From: Erysipelotrichaceae bacterium
GTDB taxonomy: Bacteria; Bacillota_I; Bacilli_A; Erysipelotrichales; Erysipelotrichaceae
Assembly (NCBI GenBank): GCA_017512625.1
Contig: JAFWFB010000043.1
Span: 1 to 7,856 of the forward strand
Direction of reading: 5' to 3'
DNA: 7,856 nucleotides
In this document: positions 1 through 6,494 of the stretch, one piece after another
How positions within the stretch are numbered: the stretch's first letter is position 1
Layout: each line of letters opens with the position of its first letter
Position numbers and translations under genes: made by a program
The notes under the pieces: model-generated
The model's input: only the letters and a program-made list of their open reading frames with translations
Database searches by the model: none
Told to the model about the DNA's origin: nothing

Positions 1-113
1 AGAAGCATTGGTACACCATCATCCTGGATGACAGTATCGATGATGATTCACTACTCGATCTTATAGATATCTCTTATCAGAGTGTTGGTAAGAAGAGCAA
101 AAAGAGGTCATAA
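1..113 (+). CDS. MmcQ/YjbR-family protein, C-terminal end (5' partial)
   Basis: The reading frame enters from the left edge (first full codon at 3) and runs 36 codons to a TAA at 111-113. The visible peptide starts KHWYTIILDD and continues through an acidic stretch to LIDISYQSV and a basic tail KKSKKRS. The pattern HW-x-T-(I/V)-x-L-D followed by a helix ending (I/S)-x-x-S-Y-x-x-V is what I know from the C-terminal end of MmcQ/YjbR proteins, small single-domain proteins with a CyaY-like fold and poorly defined, possibly DNA-binding, function. It converges on the zinc-ribbon nuclease gene; a candidate forward terminator lies at 181-207. The family call rests on a short tail, so it is moderately secure; that this is a real gene end is more secure. 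Confidence 0.7.
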   Translation, partial: KHWYTIILDDSIDDDSLLDLIDISYQSVGKKSKKRS

Positions 114-151
114 AGACTCTATCTATTTAAAAAAGCCAACAAACAACAAAA

Positions 152-174
152 TAGCACAAATTTCGTTCGTGCTA
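152..174 (-). terminator. Intrinsic terminator for the zinc-ribbon nuclease gene
   Basis: TAGCAC (152-157) and GTGCTA (169-174) form a 6-bp stem with an 11-base loop. Read on the minus strand it is followed by a T-rich run (TTTTGTTGTTTG). It lies 14 bases past the TAG stop at 189-191, the expected place for that gene's terminator. The stem is short, so strength is uncertain. Confidence 0.55.
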
Positions 175-180
175 GATACA

Positions 181-207
181 AAAAAGGACTAATCAGAGGT
201 TCTTTTT
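181..207 (+). terminator. Candidate forward terminator for the MmcQ/YjbR gene
   Basis: On the plus strand AAAAAGGACT (181-190) can pair with GGTTCTTTTT (198-207) as RNA, using two G-U wobbles, around a 7-base loop, and the 3' arm runs into a seven-T tract (203-209). The wobbles become A-C mismatches on the other strand, so it should act only in the forward direction. It overlaps the stop codon and last codons of the convergent gene. Confidence 0.45.
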
Positions 208-1928
208 TTAGATTTTGAGCACTTACTGCATCCTCTGCCTCCAGATCTATGATTGATGGTGTCTTGCCAAACATTACCGCATTTCGAACAAATCCAGTAT
301 GCCTTTATTGACTGTCCTCTCGTAACTTCTGTAGGTTTTAATTCATTCAGTGTAGGATGCCACTCTGCAGCAAGATCAGGGCTTGTAGTCGCAAGATCAT
401 TTTTACCCGGAACGACAACTCTATTGGCGCAACATGGGCAACCCTTTCCGTTTGCTCTATTATAGATTTGAGCCTCCCATCGATAGTCACAAATATGACA
501 TTTCCAAGACACTTTAAGATGACTTCCGCGGCCAACTTTAGTTGGATCTATATTCGTATTGTTTTCATAGTCCCAATCTTGCATTAACTCCGGCTTGACA
601 AACGGAAGATCGTTTACACCTCTTATTATTGTCTTTCCGGAACACGATGGACATCCGTTTTTAAAATCTCTTGTTCTATTACAAATCGCGGTTTTCCATT
701 TATGACCGCATTTGTGGCATTTCCAGCTTACAATTTCGCCACTTCCATTTGTGTAGTGCTCAGGTCCATATTCGTTTTCTTCGTAATCCCAATCCAATAG
801 GCACCATTCTTTGTCGATGCTTCCGCGTTCAGAAAGAATGTTGGTTTTTCTTGTTTTCATTCTTACAGATGTAGCACATTTATCACATCCGTGACCACTT
901 GCTCTATTAGCTATGGATGTCTTCCATTCATTACCGCATTTAGGACATCGCCACCAGACAGATTCTCCACTACCTGGAGTAAACTGATCTGGAGTCAATT
1001 TGCCATTTTTTGTAGGATGCCATTCTTTAGCTATATCCGGATATTGATAAAGCAGAGAGTTTTCCAGTCTTAGTGTTTTATACTCTAAAATCTCAGCCCT
1101 ATCTCTTGCTACATTGACATCCGGAAGCTTAGTTGAAAAAAATGTCAGATTGGAAAGAAAGTACAAAATATAATAATCCAACGTAGCATCATCGCATTTT
1201 GTTGGAACATACCAAATCCTATCTGCATTATCAGCAAAACCAGTGAAGCCGCCTTCTTTAAGACGGAACAAACGTATATTGTTTTCTTTGCAAATACGAT
1301 GTTTGGTTTCTTCTCTGGCTCGACTCTGGGCATCCTTTCTGTGCCAAAATACTCCGTCATATTCGATACCTGTTTTTATTGATGGAATATATATGTCAAG
1401 TTCCATTTTGTTGTTAAAAATGTCCTTATATCTGTTTACTGCATCAGGACAGAATTTCTTGATGTAATAGAAAAAACATTGCTCAGGGAACGATGTTCCT
1501 CGTGCCTTAGCACAGTCCGGACATTCTTCGCCTTTTACGCGATTATAGATATGTTTTGTATATCTGTGTTCTTTAGGGCAGATCCAGTTGGCTAGCTTAT
1601 TTGATTTTACTGTTACCATAGAGGGATCGATGGTATTGGTCTCAAAATCCCATTCTGACATAAGGTCAGGTCGTTGTGATTTCAAATCGTTATAACCAGG
1701 AAGAACTTTTTTATTTGAACAATAAGGACAATTTGTATTTTTTGTAGTCCTGCTATATATAGACGTCGCCCATTTATGTGTGGGATATTTAGAGCAAATC
1801 CAATTTGCCTTTTTCCCACTACCAAAAGTTAATTTTCGCGGATCGAGATTGATCTTATTATTTTCTTCCCAATCCCACTCAGCCATCAGTCGATCATCGC
1901 TAATAATATACGTTTTGTTATCTGCCAT
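189..1928 (-). CDS. Zinc-ribbon-repeat protein with Vsr-like (PD-(D/E)XK) nuclease core
   Basis: 579 residues, ATG at 1926-1928, TAG stop. Six zinc-ribbon modules of about 55 residues (DUF4379/PF14311 type: (E/D)W-[DH] start, W-x-C-x2-C-G-x2-W, then C-x2-C) lie at roughly 14-74, 88-142, 298-353, 376-432, 447-503 and 518-572. Between modules 2 and 3 (about 144-265) is a nuclease-like segment with E149, E176-x-D178, E189-x-D191 and a DGVFWH box (191-196) that parallels the HGCFWH box of Vsr mismatch endonucleases. The same combination is known in Vsr-like 'EDxHD' homing endonucleases, so the expected activity is metal-dependent DNA cutting with the zinc modules binding DNA; that is inferred. 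Modules 1 and 2 have a degenerate first metal knuckle (C45/H51; C117/H121), while 3-6 carry four cysteines. Only a weak ribosome site (GAAAG, 1938-1942) precedes the start. The gene is visibly more A/T-rich than its large neighbour, suggesting acquisition. It has its own promoter and terminator, so it is probably monocistronic. Alternatives: orphan restriction enzyme or phage-derived homing nuclease. Confidence 0.85.
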   Translation of the reverse strand: MADNKTYIISDDRLMAEWDWEENNKINLDPRKLTFGSGKKANWICSKYPTHKWATSIYSRTTKNTNCPYCSNKKVLPGYNDLKSQRPDLMSEWDFETNTIDPSMVTVKSNKLANWICPKEHRYTKHIYNRVKGEECPDCAKARGTSFPEQCFFYYIKKFCPDAVNRYKDIFNNKMELDIYIPSIKTGIEYDGVFWHRKDAQSRAREETKHRICKENNIRLFRLKEGGFTGFADNADRIWYVPTKCDDATLDYYILYFLSNLTFFSTKLPDVNVARDRAEILEYKTLRLENSLLYQYPDIAKEWHPTKNGKLTPDQFTPGSGESVWWRCPKCGNEWKTSIANRASGHGCDKCATSVRMKTRKTNILSERGSIDKEWCLLDWDYEENEYGPEHYTNGSGEIVSWKCHKCGHKWKTAICNRTRDFKNGCPSCSGKTIIRGVNDLPFVKPELMQDWDYENNTNIDPTKVGRGSHLKVSWKCHICDYRWEAQIYNRANGKGCPCCANRVVVPGKNDLATTSPDLAAEWHPTLNELKPTEVTRGQSIKAYWICSKCGNVWQDTINHRSGGRGCSKCSKSKKRTSD

Positions 1929-1986
1929 ACTTAACTACTTTCATCAGGCTTTTTAGCTACCAAAAGGCAACTTTTCTTCTAAGTAA

Positions 1987-2016
1987 ACTATATTCGCAAA
2001 AAAGAGCAGGACGCAA
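1987..2016 (-). promoter_or_regulatory. Candidate promoter of the zinc-ribbon nuclease gene
   Basis: On the minus strand TTGCGT (2011-2016) and TATAGT (1987-1992) are separated by 18 bases. The -10 is close to consensus; the -35 matches only its first three bases. It sits directly after the terminator of the upstream gene and would give a leader of about 50 bases. Confidence 0.45.
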
Positions 2017-2027
2017 GATGAAGAATA

Positions 2028-2049
2028 AAATCCCCCTTGCGGGGGATTT
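2028..2049 (-). terminator. Intrinsic terminator of the large dehydratase-type gene
   Basis: AAATCCCCC (2028-2036) and GGGGGATTT (2041-2049) form a perfect 9-bp GC-rich stem with a 4-base loop. On the minus strand it is followed by TTATTCTTC, and it starts 5 bases past the TAA at 2055-2057. Its presence just after the downstream fragment shows that 2055-6296 was built as one transcription unit. Confidence 0.85.
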
Positions 2050-2054
2050 ATTAT

Positions 2055-2531
2055 TTATGCTGTTTCCTTTTCCAGATTGGTCTTAGCAGTGGAAAGCATC
2101 AGTTTGATACGGTTAAGCTGGTTGACTTCACTGGCGCCCGGGTCATAGTCTACAGCTACGACATTCGCATCAGGATAAGTCTTCTTGATCGTCTTGATGA
2201 CTCCCTTACCAACGACATGGTTAGGCAGACAGGCAAATGGCTGGATACAGATGATATTCGGTGTACCGGTACTGATCAGCTCTGCCATTTCACCGGTAAG
2301 GAACCATCCTTCACCATACTGGTTACCAATCGATAGGAATGGCTTTGCCATCTCGGCGATCTTATCGATAGGCATCGGTGCTTCAAACCGCTTGCTTCTT
2401 TTAAGGGCATCGACAGCCGGTTTCCTGATCAAACCGATCAGGATGATACCCAGGTTGGAGATGTTCCTGGACTTTCTGCTTAAGCCCAGATACTTAGTCT
2501 TGTAATTGCCATTGAATAAGGTGTAGTTCAT
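2055..2531 (-). CDS. C-terminal fragment of the interrupted activase/dehydratase-type protein
   Basis: 158 codons from the first ATG after the interruption; the open frame actually begins at 2564, directly after the TGA at 2565-2567, and is in the same frame as the 1243-codon gene upstream. It completes that protein: an IQPFACLPNHVVGKG block (residues about 96-110, with C95 and C101) and a DYDPGAS-x-VNQLNR block (128-141) are the usual end of DUF2229-type/2-hydroxyacyl-CoA dehydratase-like proteins and probably contribute an iron-sulfur ligand and part of the active site. There is no ribosome-binding site before the ATG at 2529-2531, so independent translation looks unlikely. Most likely this is the severed tail of the upstream gene, produced only if the TGA is read through or is a sequencing error. 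A terminator follows immediately. Confidence 0.75.
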   Translation of the reverse strand: MNYTLFNGNYKTKYLGLSRKSRNISNLGIILIGLIRKPAVDALKRSKRFEAPMPIDKIAEMAKPFLSIGNQYGEGWFLTGEMAELISTGTPNIICIQPFACLPNHVVGKGVIKTIKKTYPDANVVAVDYDPGASEVNQLNRIKLMLSTAKTNLEKETA

Positions 2532-2564
2532 GAAATCGGTCAGATCAGGAACAGTAGCTTCCGC

Positions 2565-2567
2565 TCA
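2565..2567 (-). other. In-frame TGA interrupting the large gene
   Basis: The minus-strand codons read GAA AGG GAA TGA GCG GAA GCT ACT, i.e. ERE-stop-AEAT, and the frame stays open on both sides with homologous sequence throughout. One base (plus-strand A at 2567 instead of C) would make it GGA, giving EREGAEATVPDL, which fits the glycine I expect at this point in the family. It is therefore a nonsense substitution or base-call error, not a frameshift. Confidence 0.85.
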
Positions 2568-5500
2568 TTCCCTTTCCAAAAGTTCTACGACATTGTTATT
2601 GGCTAAAGGCATGTATTTGACTAAGATCTCACCAACGATACCGACCTTCGGTTTTTTCATGTCTTCGTGTATAGGCAGATTATCGAATTCTTCAACGATT
2701 CCCTTACAGATCTTCTTATAGGAAAGAGGATAGTGCTCGGTAGTAAAGTAATCGATACAGATCTTATTCCACTTATCATAAAGGGCATTGGCTGAACCCT
2801 GTACCAGTTCATATGGTCTTACTCTATAAAGACATCTCATAAGCAGGTCACCAAAGACCAGTGAACGGAAAGCTTCGAGAAGGAGTTTTGCTGAAAGGTT
2901 AAATCCTTCATTCTTTTCCATGCCATTCGCGTTGAGGGAAATGACCGGGATGTGGGAAAGTTTAGCCTTATCCAGGGCTCTTCGGATGAAACCGACATAG
3001 TTGCTTGCCCTGCAGCAACCTCCGGTCTGGGTCATCATGATGGCCAGCTTATCGGTATCGTATTTGCCTGATAATACCGCATCCATGATCTGACCGACAA
3101 CGATGATCGAAGGGAAGCAGGCATCGTTATTGACGTATTTAAGTCCCATGTCGATGGCTTCACGGTTATCGTTGCTTAAGACTTTCAGGTTATAGCCATA
3201 CTTTCTAAAGATCGGCTCCAGGATGTTGAAATGGATCGGTGACATCTGCGGGGCCAGGATGGTATAGCCTTCCTGGTACATCTTGGAAGTAAACTGCGTT
3301 CTTTCATAAACGAACGGTTTAGGTGTTGCTACCTGATCCTGTTCCTTACGCTGGTTCATGGCCGCAATAAGGCTTCTTAAACGGATACGGGCAGCACCAA
3401 GATTGCTGATCTCATCGATCTTTAAGACGGTATAAAGTTTGCCACTGTTTTCCAAGATCTCCGCTACCTGGTCAGTCGTTACCGCATCCAGTCCACAGCC
3501 AAAAGAATAAAGCTGGATCAGTTCCAGATCATCATGTCTGGTTACAAAATCCGCTGCGTTATATAGCCTTGAGTGATAGACCCATTGATCGGATACTCTA
3601 AGCGGTCTTTTAAGGGTCTGATCGATCGGTAAGCTGTCTTCGGTAAAGACGGTAAGACCATAGGTCGTTATCATTTCCGGAATACCATGGTTGATCTCCG
3701 GATCGATATGATAAGGTCTGCCCGCAAGAACGATACCTCTTCCGCCTTCCCGCTTCATCTGCTCAAGCAGTCTGGCACCTTCCCTTCGGATATCTTCCTT
3801 TGCATTGTGCTGGGCAGCCCAGGCCGCATTGACAGCCGCCCTTATTTCGACCGGAGTCACATCAAAGATCTTGACCAGTTCCCTGATCAGACGGTTGGTA
3901 GTGACTTCCTTATTGGTAAAGGCGATAAATGGACGGATATAACGGACTTCCGAATCCATGATCGCTTCAACGTTGTTCTTTAGATTCTCTGCATAAGAAA
4001 CGACCATCGGACAGTTGTAGTGATCTTGCGAATCAGCTGTCTCCTGATGTTCATAGAAGACATAAGGATGGAAGATGGTCTTGACACCATGATCGATCAG
4101 CCATTGGACATGTCCATGGGAGATCTTGGCCGGATAACACTCTGACTCCGAAGGGATCGATTCGATACCTAAGGTGTAGATGTTGCGGTCAGATAATGGT
4201 GATAATACCACTTCAAAGCCTAAAGTCTGGAAGAAGGTTGCCCAGAACGGGTAATTCTCATACATGTTAAGGACTCTTGGGATACCGATCTTGCCTCTAG
4301 GACATTCCTTCGGATTTGGATAATCGAAGAGTCTTTTAAGCTTGTAGGCCACCATGTTGCCGGCCTTCTTCTCGATCTTGATGCCGGCACCTTTTTCACA
4401 ACGGTTACCGGTAATATGTCTTCGGCCACCCGGGAAGACATTGATGGTAAGCATGCAGTTATTGGTACATCTGCCACATCTGGCAGTCGTTGTCTGGTAA
4501 GTAAGATCCTCGATCTCTTCGAAGGTAAGCATCGAAGATGCCTGACCTTTATAGTGCCTTTTAGCTATCAAAGCTGCACCAAAGGCACCCATGATACCCG
4601 CAATATCCGGGCAGATGCAATCGACGCCCGCGATCTTTTCAAACGCTCTTAAGACCGCCTGGTTATAGAAGGTACCACCCTGTACGACGATATGGGAACC
4701 CATCTCGGAGACATCGGTCAGTTTGATGACTTTATATAAGGCGTTTTTAATGACAGAATAAGCCAGGCCGGCGGAAATATCGGAGACAGTCGCTCCTTCT
4801 TTCTGGGCCTGCTTGACATTGGAATTCATAAAGACGGTACATCTGGTACCCAGATCCACCGGATTTTTCGCAAATAGTGCTTCCTTTGCAAATTCTTTGG
4901 CAGTATAGCTAAGACTGGTCGCAAAGTTTTCAATGAAGGATCCGCAACCGGAAGAGCAGGCTTCATTTAACATGATCGAATCAACAGCCTGATTCTTCAA
5001 ACGGATGAATTTCATGTCCTGACCACCGATATCCAACACGCAATCAACTTCCGGATCAAAGAAGGAAGCTGCGGTGGTATGGGCAATGGTCTCGACTTCG
5101 CCCTCATCCAGGTTAAAGGCGGTCTTTAAAAGATTCTCACCGTAACCGGTCGAGCAGGATCTGGCGATTTCAATACCTTCAGGCAGCTTTTGTCTGAGTT
5201 CACTGACTGCCTTTTTTGCAGCCTTGATCGGATCGCCCTGGTTGTTGTCATAGAAGGACCAAAGCAGTTCGCCCTTTTCACTGATAAGGGCCATCTTGGT
5301 AGTCGTTGATCCCGCATCGATTCCTAAAAAGGCCTTACCTTTATAGGTTTCCAGATCTATTTTCTTGACTACGGCTTTGCTATGTCTTTCATTAAACTCA
5401 TCGTAATCAGCCTGATCTTTAAATAACGGTTCCAGACGCTTGATCTCGAAATCCATCGTTACACCCTTATCCAGGGTGTCGATCAGGGTATCGATATCTT

Positions 5501-6296
5501 TTTCAGTTGCATCACTTGCTTCCAAGGCAGCACCCATGGCCGCAAACAAGTGGGAATTATCCGGATCGACCACATTTTCTTCACTTAATTTCAAGGTCCT
5601 GATAAAGGCTTTCTTAAGCTCAGGCATAAAGTGCAGCGGTCCGCCAAGGAAAGCTACACAGCCCCGGATCGGCTTGCCACAGGCCAGACCGGAAATGGTC
5701 TGGTTGACGACAGCCTGGAAGATGGAGGCTGAAAGATCAGCCTTGGTCGCACCTTCGTTGATAAGCGGCTGGATATCCGTCTTCGCAAATACGCCGCAAC
5801 GCGCAGCGATCGGATAGATCTGCTTGTATTCCCTGGCAGCTTCATTAAGACCGGTCGCATCCGTCTGCAATAAGGCAGCCATCTGGTCGATGAAGGAACC
5901 GGTACCACCGGCACAAACACCATTCATTCTTTCTTCCAGACCGCCCTTGAAGTAGATGATCTTAGCATCTTCGCCACCAAGTTCAATGGCTACATCAGTC
6001 TGCGGTGCCACCTTTTGCAAGGCAGTGGCTACCGCTACTACCTCTTGGACAAAGTCAATGCCTAAGGCTTTACCTAAATTTATGGAACCTGATCCGGTAA
6101 CCTTGACCTTTAAGTCACAATCGCCCAGTTTGTCTTTGGCTTCACGCAAAAGGTCGGCCAGGACTTCCTGGATCCTTGCATGGTGTCTGCGATACTGCCC
6201 ATAAACTACTTCTTCATTCTCATCGAGAATGACCAGTTTGACTGTGGTTGAACCAACATCGATTCCGGCTTTAAAGTTTTTTCTTTCACTCATCAT
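2565..6296 (-). CDS. Fused 2-hydroxyacyl-CoA dehydratase activase/DUF2229 protein (plasmalogen-synthase-like), truncated by TGA
   Basis: 1243 codons, ATG at 6294-6296 (a second ATG follows directly). First BcrAD/BadFG-type ATPase domain about 8-260: phosphate loop GIDVGSTTVK (11-20), ELGGEDAK (105-112), cluster cysteines C128 and C167. Second ATPase domain about 320-580: GIDAGSTTTK (325-334), DIGGQD (422-427), C447/C451 and C486. A Cys-rich linker follows (C607-x2-C610-x3-C614, C633), then a DUF2229-type segment with ESECYPAK (about 719), GRPYHIDPE (about 860), SFGCGLDAV (about 933), NNDACFPS (about 1059) and TGGCCRASN (about 1092). This is a one-piece activase plus dehydratase-like reductase; such enzymes use ATP hydrolysis to push low-potential electrons through [4Fe-4S] clusters. 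The same fused layout is known for anaerobic plasmalogen synthase (PlsA/PlsR of Clostridium perfringens), which reduces an ester lipid to a vinyl ether; assigning that substrate here is inference. No signal peptide or membrane segment is evident. There is no good ribosome site, and a terminator-like hairpin lies 16 bases before the start. As written the protein lacks about 170 C-terminal residues, including a conserved Cys block, and would probably be inactive. Confidence 0.85.
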   Translation of the reverse strand: MMSERKNFKAGIDVGSTTVKLVILDENEEVVYGQYRRHHARIQEVLADLLREAKDKLGDCDLKVKVTGSGSINLGKALGIDFVQEVVAVATALQKVAPQTDVAIELGGEDAKIIYFKGGLEERMNGVCAGGTGSFIDQMAALLQTDATGLNEAAREYKQIYPIAARCGVFAKTDIQPLINEGATKADLSASIFQAVVNQTISGLACGKPIRGCVAFLGGPLHFMPELKKAFIRTLKLSEENVVDPDNSHLFAAMGAALEASDATEKDIDTLIDTLDKGVTMDFEIKRLEPLFKDQADYDEFNERHSKAVVKKIDLETYKGKAFLGIDAGSTTTKMALISEKGELLWSFYDNNQGDPIKAAKKAVSELRQKLPEGIEIARSCSTGYGENLLKTAFNLDEGEVETIAHTTAASFFDPEVDCVLDIGGQDMKFIRLKNQAVDSIMLNEACSSGCGSFIENFATSLSYTAKEFAKEALFAKNPVDLGTRCTVFMNSNVKQAQKEGATVSDISAGLAYSVIKNALYKVIKLTDVSEMGSHIVVQGGTFYNQAVLRAFEKIAGVDCICPDIAGIMGAFGAALIAKRHYKGQASSMLTFEEIEDLTYQTTTARCGRCTNNCMLTINVFPGGRRHITGNRCEKGAGIKIEKKAGNMVAYKLKRLFDYPNPKECPRGKIGIPRVLNMYENYPFWATFFQTLGFEVVLSPLSDRNIYTLGIESIPSESECYPAKISHGHVQWLIDHGVKTIFHPYVFYEHQETADSQDHYNCPMVVSYAENLKNNVEAIMDSEVRYIRPFIAFTNKEVTTNRLIRELVKIFDVTPVEIRAAVNAAWAAQHNAKEDIRREGARLLEQMKREGGRGIVLAGRPYHIDPEINHGIPEMITTYGLTVFTEDSLPIDQTLKRPLRVSDQWVYHSRLYNAADFVTRHDDLELIQLYSFGCGLDAVTTDQVAEILENSGKLYTVLKIDEISNLGAARIRLRSLIAAMNQRKEQDQVATPKPFVYERTQFTSKMYQEGYTILAPQMSPIHFNILEPIFRKYGYNLKVLSNDNREAIDMGLKYVNNDACFPSIIVVGQIMDAVLSGKYDTDKLAIMMTQTGGCCRASNYVGFIRRALDKAKLSHIPVISLNANGMEKNEGFNLSAKLLLEAFRSLVFGDLLMRCLYRVRPYELVQGSANALYDKWNKICIDYFTTEHYPLSYKKICKGIVEEFDNLPIHEDMKKPKVGIVGEILVKYMPLANNNVVELLERE

Positions 6297-6312
6297 AACT
6301 ATTCTAAATAAA

Positions 6313-6338
6313 AGACCCCCAATTATCTTTAGGGGTCT
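6313..6338 (-). terminator. Terminator hairpin in the leader of the large gene (attenuator)
   Basis: AGACCCC (6313-6319) pairs with GGGGTCT (6332-6338), a perfect 7-bp stem with a 12-base loop; on the minus strand TTTTATTT follows. It lies between the gene's promoter and its ATG, so it would stop transcription before the gene unless prevented. It cannot serve tetR, which starts on the other side and runs away from it. Confidence 0.6.
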
Positions 6339-6384
6339 AGTTAAATCTGCCTAAATTATCATCCAACAGTAATCCCCAAAAGAT
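6325..6384 (-). promoter_or_regulatory. Candidate antiterminator pairing in the same leader
   Basis: On the minus-strand RNA, AUCUUUUGGGG (6384-6374) can pair with CCCCUAAAGAU (6335-6325), 10 of 11 positions, with one U-U mismatch. The second segment includes the CCCC of the terminator's 5' arm (6332-6335), so this pairing and the terminator hairpin exclude each other. The 38 bases between the arms match no riboswitch I recognise. Confidence 0.45.
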
Positions 6385-6387
6385 TTT

Positions 6388-6416
6388 TTGACAATCATCG
6401 AAATATTGGATATATT
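6388..6416 (+). promoter_or_regulatory. Promoter of the tetR-family gene
   Basis: A consensus TTGACA (6388-6393), a 17-base spacer and TATATT (6411-6416) point toward tetR; transcription would start near 6423, leaving a leader of about 72 bases. A loose dyad, CGAA (6399-6402) and TTCG (6415-6418) with AT-rich imperfect arms, overlaps the -10 and is a possible repressor site. Confidence 0.7.
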
Positions 6417-6419
6417 CGG

Positions 6420-6449
6420 ATTATACATCATGTGTTGATTATTAGACAA
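6420..6449 (-). promoter_or_regulatory. Divergent promoter of the large activase-type gene
   Basis: On the minus strand TTGTCT (6444-6449), an 18-base spacer and a perfect TATAAT (6420-6425) give a start near 6413 and a leader of about 117 bases that includes the attenuator elements. Its -10 is only four bases from the tetR -10, so the two promoters overlap back to back and one bound repressor could shut both. Confidence 0.6.
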
Positions 6450-6494
6450 ACGATAAACCCAACAATTTGATGTATTTTATCTTATTAAACTGTT

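Noticed and set aside
2055..2531. Independent small gene starting at the ATG at 2531
   Set aside because: No ribosome site or promoter precedes it, the frame extends back to the TGA, and the content is exactly the missing end of the upstream protein.
2565..2610. TGA as selenocysteine
   Set aside because: The expected residue is glycine, not cysteine. Only a 4-bp GGAA/TTCC stem follows the codon, too weak for a bacterial SECIS, and no selenium genes are in the window.
4220..4652. Open frames on both strands around the Cys-rich linker
   Set aside because: They overlap the coding frame that contains the DUF2229 start and four-Cys motif; Arg/Ser-rich composition is typical of off-frame translation.
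5440..5817. 125-codon open frame on the plus strand
   Set aside because: It is antisense to the second half of the first ATPase domain, whose motifs and conserved cysteines are clear on the minus strand; its peptide resembles no family and it has no start signals.
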